Positions 31,644 through 40,288 of a stretch of DNA of 64,000 nt are shown piece after piece. Location of the stretch: the NCBI RefSeq assembly GCF_017313265.1, contig NZ_JAFLQZ010000006.1, positions 124,001-188,000 of the forward strand. The letters are read 5' to 3'. A model generated the notes under the pieces. It saw only the letters and a program-made list of their open reading frames with translations, did no database searches and was not told where the DNA came from. A program made the position numbers and the translations under genes. The DNA comes from Hymenobacter telluris (GTDB lineage: Bacteria; Bacteroidota; Bacteroidia; Cytophagales; Hymenobacteraceae). Within the stretch, counting starts at the first letter, position 1, and every line of letters begins with the position of its first letter.

Positions 31644-33587
31644 TTAAAACCGCCACCGCACGAAGGCCTCCATGGCTTCGTAGTTGGCCAGCCCGAGCTT
31701 GTCGTACTGCTGCGCCGTTTCGCGGTTGCGGTGCTCGGCGCGCACCCAGAACTCGCGCAAATCGTCGCCGGGAAACACCGGACTATCCTTCTGCGACTGG
31801 TGCTTGAAGATGGCGTTGCGCTTGCGAATCACTTCCTGCGGCGACAACGGCACGGCCATTTCGATTTCGTAGGGCTTAAACTCGTGCCAGGCCCCGCGGT
31901 ACATCCACACCCAGCAATCCTGCACCCAGGCCTCGGTTTGTTGCAGGCGGCGCAACGCCTCCGTCACGATGTTGAAGCACACAATGTGCGTGCCGTTCGG
32001 GTCGGCAAAGTCGCCGGCCACAAACACTTGGTGCGGTTTCACCTGTTGCAGCAGCTCGATAGTCAGCTCAATGTCCCGGTCGGTGACGGGGTACTTCGAG
32101 GTCTTGCCCGACTCGTAGAAGGGCAGCGCCTGGAAGTGAATGTGGCTGTCGGGCAGACCGGCGTAGCGCGCCCCCGCAATGGCCTCGCTCTTCCGAATGA
32201 AGCTTTTCACGTTCCGGATTTCCTGGGTATCGGTCTGGTTGGGCTGCTTCTGCTGAATAAAGCCGCGCATGTCCTCGTAAATCGACTGGAGCTGGCGGGT
32301 GTCTTTGCCCAGGCTGCCTTCAAAGTCGATGGCAAACTCCATGTAGCGCAGCACGTCGTCGTCCCACACGGCCGTGTTGCCCGAGGTTTGGTAGGCCACG
32401 TGCACGTCGTGGCCCTGGTCGATGAGGCGAATAAAGGTGCCGCCCATGGAAATAACGTCGTCGTCGGGGTGGGGCGAGAAGATGAGGGTGCGCTTTTTCT
32501 CGGGCAACGCCCGCTCCGGCCGCTGCGAGTCGTCGGCGCCGGGCTTGCCGCCCGGCCAGCCCGTAATGGTGTGCTGGATCTTGTTGAAGATGTGAATGTT
32601 GATGTTGTAGGCCGGGCCCCGCTCGGTGGCCAGCTGGGCCATGCCGTTGTTGTTGTAGTCCTCTTCGGTGAGCTTGAGGATGGGCTTGCCCAACTCGTTG
32701 GACAGCCAGATGACGGCCTTCTTGATCAGCAGCTCGTCCCACACGCAGTCCTTCACCAGCCACGGCGTATCGAAGCGCGTGAGTTCGGCGGCGGCATCTT
32801 CGTCCAGCACAAACTCCACGTTATCGGCCAGCTGCAAGTACGTAGCCGGCACCTCGCCCGACACGTCGCCTTCCACCGCCTTCTTGATGATGGAGGCCTT
32901 CTTGCCGCTCCAGGCCATGAGAATAATCTCGCGGGCCTTGAAAATGGTGCCGATGCCCATGGTAATGGCTTTGGTGGGCACGTTCTCTTTGCCGCCAAAG
33001 TCGCGGGAGGCGTCGCGGCGGGTGAGGTCGTCGAGCGTGACCAGGCGGGTGCCGGAGTTGGGCGCCGAGCCCGGTTCGTTGAAGCCCACGTGGCCCGTGC
33101 GCCCGATGCCCAGCACTTGCAGATCCAGCCCGCCGTATTCTTCAATCTGCTGCTCGTAGTTAAGGCAGAACGCGGCCACGTCTTCCACCGCCAGCGTGCC
33201 ATCCGGAATGTGGATGTTCTCCCGCTGGATGTCGATGTGGTCGAACAGGTTTTCGTTCATGAACGTCACGTAGCTCTGCGGCGCGGTGGGCGGCATCGGG
33301 AAGTACTCGTCCAGGTTGAATGTCACCACGTTGCGGAAGCTCAGCCCTTCTTCGCGGTGCAGCCGCACCAGTTCCTCGTACACGCCCACCGGCGTGGCGC
33401 CGGTAGCCAAACCCAGCACGGCGGGTTCCCCGGTTTCCTGCTTGCTTCTGATCAGGGCAGCAATGCGTTTGGCCACTTGCACGGAGGCCACGTCCTTGTT
33501 GGGGTAAACGCTCACGGGAAGCTTCTCGAAGCGGGTTTCTTCCAGGAGATTCAAGCGGGTCTTGATCGGTAGCGCGACGTTTTGCAT
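31644..33587 (-). CDS. nagB: Glucosamine-6-phosphate deaminase fused to a PIG-L/LmbE-type domain
   Basis: A 647-residue two-domain protein. Residues of about 20-290 are NagB, which converts glucosamine-6-phosphate to fructose-6-phosphate and ammonia: LATGATPVGVYEEL, FNLDEYF (92-95) and GIGRTGHVGFNEPGS (161-174). Residues of about 365-620 are a PIG-L/LmbE deacetylase-like domain with the metal motif SPHPDDDVISMGG (His372 to Asp377). NagA (GlcNAc-6-phosphate deacetylase) is not in the window, so the second domain could perform a deacetylation step, but this is an inference. The same fusion is widespread in Bacteroidota. It lies between the ROK repressor and the ROK kinase genes. Confidence 0.93.
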   Translation of the reverse strand: MQNVALPIKTRLNLLEETRFEKLPVSVYPNKDVASVQVAKRIAALIRSKQETGEPAVLGLATGATPVGVYEELVRLHREEGLSFRNVVTFNLDEYFPMPPTAPQSYVTFMNENLFDHIDIQRENIHIPDGTLAVEDVAAFCLNYEQQIEEYGGLDLQVLGIGRTGHVGFNEPGSAPNSGTRLVTLDDLTRRDASRDFGGKENVPTKAITMGIGTIFKAREIILMAWSGKKASIIKKAVEGDVSGEVPATYLQLADNVEFVLDEDAAAELTRFDTPWLVKDCVWDELLIKKAVIWLSNELGKPILKLTEEDYNNNGMAQLATERGPAYNINIHIFNKIQHTITGWPGGKPGADDSQRPERALPEKKRTLIFSPHPDDDVISMGGTFIRLIDQGHDVHVAYQTSGNTAVWDDDVLRYMEFAIDFEGSLGKDTRQLQSIYEDMRGFIQQKQPNQTDTQEIRNVKSFIRKSEAIAGARYAGLPDSHIHFQALPFYESGKTSKYPVTDRDIELTIELLQQVKPHQVFVAGDFADPNGTHIVCFNIVTEALRRLQQTEAWVQDCWVWMYRGAWHEFKPYEIEMAVPLSPQEVIRKRNAIFKHQSQKDSPVFPGDDLREFWVRAEHRNRETAQQYDKLGLANYEAMEAFVRWRF

Positions 33588-33692
33588 TGGGTGAAAGCTT
33601 GGAAGTTTGCGAAAAGGCTAGTGCATGTAAGGTGAGGCGCAGGAAAATTTCAACTGAACAAGACCCGCCAGCGGCACGCTGGGTTAGTGGGC

Positions 33693-34943
33693 TCAGGCCA
33701 GCTCCAAATAGCTTTCAAAAATGTTTTCCATCACCGTGGCTACCGAGCCCAGAATCACGGCGTCGTTGCCGAGCTCCGATACCACAATGCTGGTTTTCTC
33801 CCGCAGCTGGGTCATGCAGTACGTATTGATAGACAACTGAATAGAGGGCACCAAAAACGGCTTGGCCTGCGCAATTTCACCGCCCAGGATAATCAGCTCG
33901 GGGTTGAAAAGCTGGATGAGAATGGCAATGCCTTTGCCCAGGTTGGTGCCCACATCGGCCAGCAGGTTGATGGCAAACTGGTCGCCGTCGTGAGCTGCGC
34001 TAATCACCTGCTCGGGCTCCAGCTGCTCTAGTTCCTGGGCTGAGAGCTGCGCGAGCAAGGTGTTTTGCCCGGCCCTGATGCCTTCCTTGGCGGTCCGCAC
34101 AATGGCACTGCCCGACGCCACCGTTTCCAGGCAGCCGCGCTTGCCGCAGGTGCATAGCACGCCGCCTTCCACCAGCGGAATGTGCCCAAACTCGCCGGCA
34201 AAGCCCGAAACGCCGCTCCGCAGCTTGCCGTCCAGCAGCATACCCATCCCGATGCCCCAGTCCATGGATAGCACCAGCACGTCGCGCCGGCCGTGCGCCA
34301 GCCCAAACCGGTACTCGGCCAGGGTGGCGCTTTTGGCGTCGTTCTGAATGAAGACCGGCTTGCCAAACCGCTGCTCCAGTAGCTGCTGCAACGATTCCGA
34401 CTCGGTTGCGGCACGCAGGTATGTGTGGTTGTTGCCTTCTTTGGATGAGATGAGCCCCGGCATGCTGATGCCCACGCCAATAAGCTTTTTCAAGTCAATG
34501 CCGGAGCTTGCAATCAGCTGGTCGGCGTGTTCGTACACTTGCTTTAGCGCGCTCAGGTCTTTGGTGAGCTCAATGGCAAACGTCTGTATCCCCGTGACAC
34601 TGTGGTTGTTGTTGTCGAAGATGGCCATGCGCGTCTTGAACTTCTCGATTTGGATGCTCAAAACGAACAATGACCGGCCACACAGCCCGTACAGCTCCGG
34701 CTTGCGCCCTCCTATCGACTTGCCCCGCCCCTGCTTTTCCACCAGCCCTTCGGCAATCAGCTCGTTGAGGATGGCAATGGAAGTGGGCGAGCTGATATTA
34801 AACCGCGTGCAGATGTCGGCATTGGTTTTCGCGCCTTTCACATACAAGTGCTTAATAATCTTAAGCTTATACGTGTATTTCCGGCGCTCAATGTTATTGA
34901 GCCGCGCTAAGTAAGTTCCTTCCAATGCCAGTAAAGAACTCAT
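33693..34943 (-). CDS. ROK-family transcriptional regulator (NagC/XylR-like)
   Basis: A 416-residue protein with an N-terminal winged helix-turn-helix (about residues 25-75: NADICTRFNISSPTSIAILN) joined to a ROK sugar-binding fold. The zinc motif CTCGKRGCLE (264-273) and GEFGHIP are intact, as in NagC and Mlc. It heads the minus-strand GlcNAc series (nagB fusion 105 bp downstream), so it probably senses GlcNAc-6-phosphate or a related sugar and represses this series. An inverted repeat lies just upstream of its start (34963-34991), consistent with autoregulation. Confidence 0.88.
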   Translation of the reverse strand: MSSLLALEGTYLARLNNIERRKYTYKLKIIKHLYVKGAKTNADICTRFNISSPTSIAILNELIAEGLVEKQGRGKSIGGRKPELYGLCGRSLFVLSIQIEKFKTRMAIFDNNNHSVTGIQTFAIELTKDLSALKQVYEHADQLIASSGIDLKKLIGVGISMPGLISSKEGNNHTYLRAATESESLQQLLEQRFGKPVFIQNDAKSATLAEYRFGLAHGRRDVLVLSMDWGIGMGMLLDGKLRSGVSGFAGEFGHIPLVEGGVLCTCGKRGCLETVASGSAIVRTAKEGIRAGQNTLLAQLSAQELEQLEPEQVISAAHDGDQFAINLLADVGTNLGKGIAILIQLFNPELIILGGEIAQAKPFLVPSIQLSINTYCMTQLREKTSIVVSELGNDAVILGSVATVMENIFESYLELA

Positions 34944-34962
34944 TGCAGGCCAACTTTTTATT

Positions 34963-34991
34963 TTGTTAAATCAAGTTAAAATTTTCAACAA
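34963..34991. promoter_or_regulatory. Candidate operator upstream of the ROK regulator
   Basis: TTGTTAAA (34963-34970) and TTTTCAACAA (34982-34991) form an interrupted inverted repeat in an AT-rich stretch, about 20-45 bp before the regulator start codon. The position suits autoregulation. No second copy was identified, so this stays tentative. Confidence 0.35.
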
Positions 34992-35072
34992 GGGCAAACA
35001 CTTCTATTAATTTATTGCAAAAGTCATAAACGAATCATGAAAGAATATCGAAACGGGCGGTAACAACGAGGG

Positions 35073-36155
35073 CTATTTCTTCTTCATATTCCGGCCGCTT
35101 TTCTCGCTTTTTTGGGCTGTAAGCACCACGTGCTTGACGTTCTTCCGGTCGTAGGTGTAGGTGATGTGCACGCGGCCGTCCCGGGCCTGAATAATGGCTG
35201 GGTAGCTGTACTCTTCTTTGCTTCCGTCTTCCAGCACCACTATATCATGCCACTGCTGGCCATCGGTTGATTGGGCCACTCGCAACTTGCTGCGGCCGTT
35301 GAACCATTCTTTGCCGGGCACATCCGGATTATAGACCAGCAGCTGCGAGCCATCTTTCAACGTGAGGGCATCGGTGCCGGAGTTGGGGTTGAGCAAGGTG
35401 GTTTTCGAGAGTTTTCCCCACGTATTCCCCCCATCCATCGACCACGCTTGCACCACACTGCCCTGCTTGCTTCGGCACAAGAGCTGGAGCCGGTTGCCCG
35501 GATAGGTAAGGATGCTGGGCTGAATGACATCAAACGAGGAGGCGGGGTCCACTGGCAGCACCTGCCAGGTTTGCCCCAAATCAGTGGATTTCTCCAGGTG
35601 CACCTGCCATCGGCCGGTGGCTTCCTCGGTGCTGGACGGCGCCAGAATGGTGCCATTGGCTAGCTGCACCGGTTTGTTTTTGATAGGCCCCAAAATGCCA
35701 TCCGGCAAACGGCGGGCACCCGACCACGTTTTGCCTTCGTCAGCGGAGGTTTTCACCATGCCCCACCACTCCCGCGGGTTCGGCCCTACTTTGTAGAACA
35801 AGAACAGCGTACCCTCGCGCGCCTTGAACAGCACGGGGTTCCATGTCGGATAGCGCAGCGTGTCGTTCATCATCCCGTCGGCCACCGACTTAGGCGGCGC
35901 AACCTGCCCCGCGTTGGTAATGGTGGTTAGCCATATAGCTACGTTCTTAGCGCCTTCCCCCGAGCCCCCGAAACACGCTACCAGCAAGCTTCCATCCGAC
36001 ACTTCCACCAACGTAGACGCGTGACACTGCTGAAAGGGAGGCGCCGTAAACAGCAGCTCTTCTTTGGCTTTCACCCAGGTAGTCTGGGCGGTTACGCTCG
36101 CCTGAAAGGCCAAAAGCACCACTATGGAGGATAGAAGGCGTTTTCTCATAAACAA
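35073..36155 (-). CDS. Sialidase-like BNR beta-propeller protein (secreted)
   Basis: A 360-residue protein with a signal peptide (LLSSIVVLLAFQASVTA) and Asp-box repeats of a beta-propeller: SADEGKTW (137-144), STDLGQTW (190-197), SMDGGNTW and STDGQQW. It belongs to the BNR_2 'exo-alpha-sialidase' group by its WWGMVKTSADEGKTWS and GPIKNKPVQLANGTILAPSS segments. A canonical FRIP motif of GH33 sialidases is not visible, and no sialic-acid catabolic gene is nearby, so cleavage of another acidic or deoxy sugar is as likely as sialidase activity. It follows GH3 in the same direction with a 35-bp gap. Its last residues are a lysine-rich tail. Confidence 0.7.
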   Translation of the reverse strand: MFMRKRLLSSIVVLLAFQASVTAQTTWVKAKEELLFTAPPFQQCHASTLVEVSDGSLLVACFGGSGEGAKNVAIWLTTITNAGQVAPPKSVADGMMNDTLRYPTWNPVLFKAREGTLFLFYKVGPNPREWWGMVKTSADEGKTWSGARRLPDGILGPIKNKPVQLANGTILAPSSTEEATGRWQVHLEKSTDLGQTWQVLPVDPASSFDVIQPSILTYPGNRLQLLCRSKQGSVVQAWSMDGGNTWGKLSKTTLLNPNSGTDALTLKDGSQLLVYNPDVPGKEWFNGRSKLRVAQSTDGQQWHDIVVLEDGSKEEYSYPAIIQARDGRVHITYTYDRKNVKHVVLTAQKSEKSGRNMKKK

Positions 36156-36190
36156 ACCACTTGTACTGTTCCTGTTAGGCAGGTAGCACC

Positions 36191-38584
36191 CTATTTCTCA
36201 ACGCTTGCCAGCTTGAGGGCCTTCGCCACCTGGAATGTTTGTTTCAGGCGCACGTCGTCTGATGAGGCACCCACTTGCGCCGTAAATGTGCCGGGCTCCA
36301 CCACCCACTCCATCTTCTGGTTGAGCAACATAAGGTCTTCCGCCGTGAGCTCGAAGGCCACCTCCTGCTGTGCACCGGCTTTTATCCTGAGCCGTTGAAA
36401 CTTCTTGAGCTGCTGCACGGGGGTCACCACGGAGCTTACTTCGTCGGTGAGGTAGAGTTGGGCTACTTCGTCGCCGTCGCGGGTACTGGTGTTCTTCACT
36501 TTAAACCGCACCACTACTTTCACGGCGTCCTTGCTTTCGGTGGGGTTCACCTGCAAGTCGGAGTACTCGAACTTGCTGTAGCTCAAGCCATAGCCGAAGC
36601 TGTAGAGCGGCTTGGCGTCCATTTCCACGTAGTCGCGGCGGGCGGGGCGGGCGGCGTTGTAGTACACCGGCAGTTGGCCTACGTGCTTGGGCACCGAGAT
36701 GGGCAAGCGGCCGGCGGGGTTGTAGTCGCCGAACAGCACGTCGGCAATGGCGTTGCCGCCTTCTTGGCCGGGGTACCAGGCATCAAGCAGAGCTGGTACG
36801 TGGGCGGCCATCCAGTTCAGGTTCAGTGGCCGGCCTTTGATGAGCACCACCACTACCGGCTTGCCGGTTTGCACTACGGCCTGCAAGAGTTCCTGCTGTT
36901 TACCGAGCAAGTCGAGGGTGGCACGGTCGTAGCCTTCGCCGCTTTCCATGTCGCTGAGGGCTTGGGTCCCCGTGGCGGTTACATTGGCGGCGCCGGTGCT
37001 CTGGTAATCGGTTTTGAAGTCGCGGGCGCTGGAGCCCCCGAGCACCACCACGGCCACATCGGCGTTGCGGGCAGCTGATACAGCCGCGGCAATATCCACC
37101 TGCGTGGTGTCCCGAATGGCGCAGCCCTTCACGTAGGTCACCTTCGTGCCCGCTGCTACTTTGCTTTTAATACCTTCCAGCACCGTCACGATGTTGCTTT
37201 CGGGCTGGGGCGCGGTGTAGTCGCCGAGCTGGTTGTAGATGTTGTCGGCATTCGGGCCGATGACGGCAATGCGTTGAATGGACTTAGACAGCGGCAGCAG
37301 GTCTTTCTCGTTCTTGAGCAGCACCACCGATTCGCGGGCTACTTGCCGGGCCAGCTCCACGTTGGCCGCGCTGTTCACTTGCCTGGCGGCCTTCCTAGCG
37401 TCCACGTACGGATTCTCAAACAAACCCATTTCAAACTTCAGGCGCAGCACCCGGCCCACGGCCCGGTCGAGCGTTTCCATCGACACCAGCTTTTGATTGT
37501 AGGCCGCCAGCAGTTCCTTATCGAAGCCGTAGCCGCTCAAATCGTCGTCGAGGCCGGCGTTGATGGCCAGGGCCGCCGCCTCGGGCGCAGTGCCCGCCAC
37601 GTGGTGGCTGGTCAGGATGCCGCTAATGCTGCCCAGGTCGGACACGGTGAAGCCCTGGAAACCCCATTGCCGGCGCAGCAAGTCGGTGAGCAGAAACTCG
37701 TTGGAGGAGCACGGCACCCCGTCAATGGAGTTGTACGACGTCATAATGGACAGCACGCCCGCCTTCACGGCCGCGTGCACGGGCGGCAGAAAGCTCTGGT
37801 ACAGCTCCCGGTACCCGGTGCTGATGCTGCCGCCGTTGTGGCCGCCCTCGGGCACCCCGTAGGCGGCGAAGTGCTTGAGCGTGGAAATAACGTTGACGCC
37901 GCTTTTCAGGCTGGCCCCCTGCAAGCCCCTCACCATGGCCACGCCCATCTGGCTGGTCAGCACGGGGTCTTCGCCGTAGGTTTCCTCCACCCTGGACCAG
38001 CGTGGTTCGCGGGCCAAATCCAGCACCGGGCCGTAGCCGATGTGGCCGCCCTGCACGCGCACCTCGGTAGCAATGGCCGCGGCCATGCGCTGCACCAGCG
38101 CCGGGTCCCAGGTGCTACCCTGCCCGATGGACGTGGGGAACACCGTGGCGCCAATGGCCATGTGGCCGTGCGGGCACTCCTCGGCCAGAAACAGCGGAAT
38201 TCCGAGCCGGGTGCTTTCCGTAGCATACTTCTGCAAGGCATTGGAAGCCTCGGCCGCCTGCGTGGGGTTCAGGCCGTTGGCCAGGGTTTTCTGCGTCCAG
38301 GGGTCGGCGCGCAGGGTGGCCCACAGCCCGCCGATGTGGCGCTCATCCACGGCTTTTTTGTAGGCGGCGCTGATACCGACTTTCTTGCCGTCTTTCTGGT
38401 ACATCTCCCACCCCAAGATGGTTGAGAGCTGGCCTACTTTTTCTTCCACCGTCATGCGCCCGAGCAGGTCCTGCACCCTCGCTTCGGTTGGGGCTTTATT
38501 GTCTTTGTAGAGCGGCTTCACTTGCTGGGCGTAGGTGGCCGTGGCGCTTACCAGACACAGGCCAAGGGTGACGGACTTTAGCAT
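36191..38584 (-). CDS. GH3 beta-glycosidase (beta-glucosidase/beta-xylosidase type)
   Basis: A 797-residue secreted three-domain GH3 enzyme: signal peptide, TIM barrel (LGRMTVEEKVGQLS, ARFP-like block GYGPVLDLAREPRWSRVEET), an alpha/beta sandwich (ESVVLLKNEKDLLPLSKSIQ) and a fibronectin III-like C-terminus (YGLSYSKFEYSDL). The likely nucleophile is Asp316 in GFQGFTVSDLGSI. The family includes beta-glucosidases, beta-xylosidases and others. In a locus with fucosidases and N-glycan mannosidases, removal of the beta-1,2-xylose of plant N-glycans is an attractive but untested idea. It is probably co-transcribed with the sialidase-like gene. Confidence 0.93.
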   Translation of the reverse strand: MLKSVTLGLCLVSATATYAQQVKPLYKDNKAPTEARVQDLLGRMTVEEKVGQLSTILGWEMYQKDGKKVGISAAYKKAVDERHIGGLWATLRADPWTQKTLANGLNPTQAAEASNALQKYATESTRLGIPLFLAEECPHGHMAIGATVFPTSIGQGSTWDPALVQRMAAAIATEVRVQGGHIGYGPVLDLAREPRWSRVEETYGEDPVLTSQMGVAMVRGLQGASLKSGVNVISTLKHFAAYGVPEGGHNGGSISTGYRELYQSFLPPVHAAVKAGVLSIMTSYNSIDGVPCSSNEFLLTDLLRRQWGFQGFTVSDLGSISGILTSHHVAGTAPEAAALAINAGLDDDLSGYGFDKELLAAYNQKLVSMETLDRAVGRVLRLKFEMGLFENPYVDARKAARQVNSAANVELARQVARESVVLLKNEKDLLPLSKSIQRIAVIGPNADNIYNQLGDYTAPQPESNIVTVLEGIKSKVAAGTKVTYVKGCAIRDTTQVDIAAAVSAARNADVAVVVLGGSSARDFKTDYQSTGAANVTATGTQALSDMESGEGYDRATLDLLGKQQELLQAVVQTGKPVVVVLIKGRPLNLNWMAAHVPALLDAWYPGQEGGNAIADVLFGDYNPAGRLPISVPKHVGQLPVYYNAARPARRDYVEMDAKPLYSFGYGLSYSKFEYSDLQVNPTESKDAVKVVVRFKVKNTSTRDGDEVAQLYLTDEVSSVVTPVQQLKKFQRLRIKAGAQQEVAFELTAEDLMLLNQKMEWVVEPGTFTAQVGASSDDVRLKQTFQVAKALKLASVEK

Positions 38585-38661
38585 TCAGAACGAGAGTAAT
38601 GGGGTAAGGCAAGCAGCAAATCCGGGGGATGTCATTTTGAAGCAGGCAAAAAACACTGCCT

Positions 38662-38782
38662 ACAACGGACTCCTGAACGGGGTAGAGACGCGTATTCGCG
38701 TCTAATCGTTGAACAACATCGTTGCAGTCGGCGCGGCCGATCAGACGCGAATACGCGTCTCTACACCGTTTAGGAGGTTGTG
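38662..38782. repeat. REPIN-like element, copy 4 (longest)
   Basis: The inverted repeat has arms of about 40 bp with a few mismatches. Each arm carries the palindrome AGACGCGTATTCGCGTCT or its complement, and the flanks ACAACGGACTCCT and AGGAGGTTGTGG extend the pairing. It is related to copies 1-3 through GTAGAGACGC and a CGTTGAACAACATCG core. It lies between the GH3 start and the GH29 stop, ending 34 bp from the latter. Confidence 0.8.
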
Positions 38783-38816
38783 GTGAATTCTTGGCTTTAG
38801 CCTAAAAGGAGGTGAG

Positions 38817-40262
38817 TTACTCCGCCGAGAAGGCAAACGCCAGCGCCGGATACGCGCCGGCTTGCTGGGCTAGCGCCGTGGGTAGTGTCACGCGCACTTT
38901 GTCGCCGGAGCGGGTCCATTTCACGGTTTTGCCGGTTTGCAAGAGCGTCATTTTGCTGCCTTTTTTCGGGGCGTTGCCGGTCCACTCGATGGTGGCGGGG
39001 GCGGCTTTGTCCTCGGGCAGGCAGGCAATGGCGTAGCGCGCGCCTTTTCTGCCTTGCGTGAAGTAGGTGCTGCCATCCTGGTACTTGTCCGTGGCGCGGG
39101 TGTTGTAGATAGCCGCGCCGTTCACCTCCAGCCACTTACCGATGGCCGTGAGGCGCGTTACGGCTTCGTTGTCGAGGGTGCCGTCCGGTTTAGGGCCCAC
39201 CCCGAGCAGCAGGCTGCCGCCCTTGGCCACCACTTCCACCAGCGAATGAATGACTTTGGTGGGCGACTTGTAGGTATCGTTGGGTACGTAGCCCCAGTTG
39301 TTGGCCAGGGTCAGGCAGCTTTCCCAGGGGTTGTCGATTTTGTGGGCGGGCACCCGCTGCTCGGGGGTTTGGTAGTTTTCGTAGGGGCCGTGCACCGTGC
39401 GGTCGACCATGATCAGACCGGGCTGGGCCTGCCGGGCCATGGTGGCAATGCGCGGCATATCCACGTCCTGGCTGAACTCTGGAATGGGCGCGCCCCAGGA
39501 GCGCACTTCGGCATTCACGGTTTCCTTGGGCCGCACCCAGCCGCCATCGAGCCACAGAATATCCATGGAGCCGTAGTCGTGCATCAGCTCACTGATTTGG
39601 TTGTAGGTGAACTGCTTGTACTGATTCCAGCGCCACGGGTACTTCTTGATGTCGTAGTTGACGTTGCGGTTGGGCGTGGCGTATTTCGGCCACCAGAAGT
39701 TCTGGGAGTGCCAGTCGGGCTTCGAGAAGTAGGCCCCAATCATGAAGCCTTCCTTGCGAAACGCGTCGAACACGTACTTGGCCACGTTCGACCTAGGGTT
39801 GTCTTTGAACGGGCCGCTGGTGATTTTGAAATCCGACTGCTTGGTATCAAACATATTGAAGCCGTCGTGGTGCTTGGTGGTGAACACCAGGTAGCGCATG
39901 CCCGCCTTTTTGGCCACGCTGGCCCATTGCTCGGGGTTGAACTTCACGGGGTTAAAGTCCTTGCTCAGGCCCCAATACCACTTTTTGTAGTCCTCGTAGG
40001 CCACGGTGCTGTCGCGCTCAATCCAGTCCTCGGAGCAGATTTGCCACGACTCGATAATGCCTGGTACCGCGTACAACCCCCAGTGAATGATGAGGCCGAA
40101 TTTTTGGTCCTGCCACTTCTCCAGCTTCTGCTTTACCAGCGGGTCGGTGGGGGCCTCATATTGGCTGGACTGCTGGTGTATGCCTTGCTCCTGGGCCAGT
40201 GCTGGCAGCGTGCCAGCCCCGGTAAGCAGTGAAAAAGCCAGGGTAAGTTTCTTGAAGCTCAT
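38817..40262 (-). CDS. GH29 alpha-L-fucosidase (first of a pair)
   Basis: A 481-residue secreted GH29 enzyme. The signal peptide ends at ALAQ (residue 24). The catalytic barrel shows FGLIIHWGLYAVPG, YLVFTTKHHDGFNMFDTKQS and DILWLDGGW, with the probable nucleophile Asp239. A short beta-sandwich domain follows (KTVKWTRSGDKVRVTLP). GH29 removes alpha-linked L-fucose from glycans. It is the second gene of a fucosidase pair (26 bp gap); the two differ enough that different linkages are expected. Confidence 0.95.
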   Translation of the reverse strand: MSFKKLTLAFSLLTGAGTLPALAQEQGIHQQSSQYEAPTDPLVKQKLEKWQDQKFGLIIHWGLYAVPGIIESWQICSEDWIERDSTVAYEDYKKWYWGLSKDFNPVKFNPEQWASVAKKAGMRYLVFTTKHHDGFNMFDTKQSDFKITSGPFKDNPRSNVAKYVFDAFRKEGFMIGAYFSKPDWHSQNFWWPKYATPNRNVNYDIKKYPWRWNQYKQFTYNQISELMHDYGSMDILWLDGGWVRPKETVNAEVRSWGAPIPEFSQDVDMPRIATMARQAQPGLIMVDRTVHGPYENYQTPEQRVPAHKIDNPWESCLTLANNWGYVPNDTYKSPTKVIHSLVEVVAKGGSLLLGVGPKPDGTLDNEAVTRLTAIGKWLEVNGAAIYNTRATDKYQDGSTYFTQGRKGARYAIACLPEDKAAPATIEWTGNAPKKGSKMTLLQTGKTVKWTRSGDKVRVTLPTALAQQAGAYPALAFAFSAE

Positions 40263-40288
40263 AGGCTTTTGTCTTGAAATTCAGTTTG

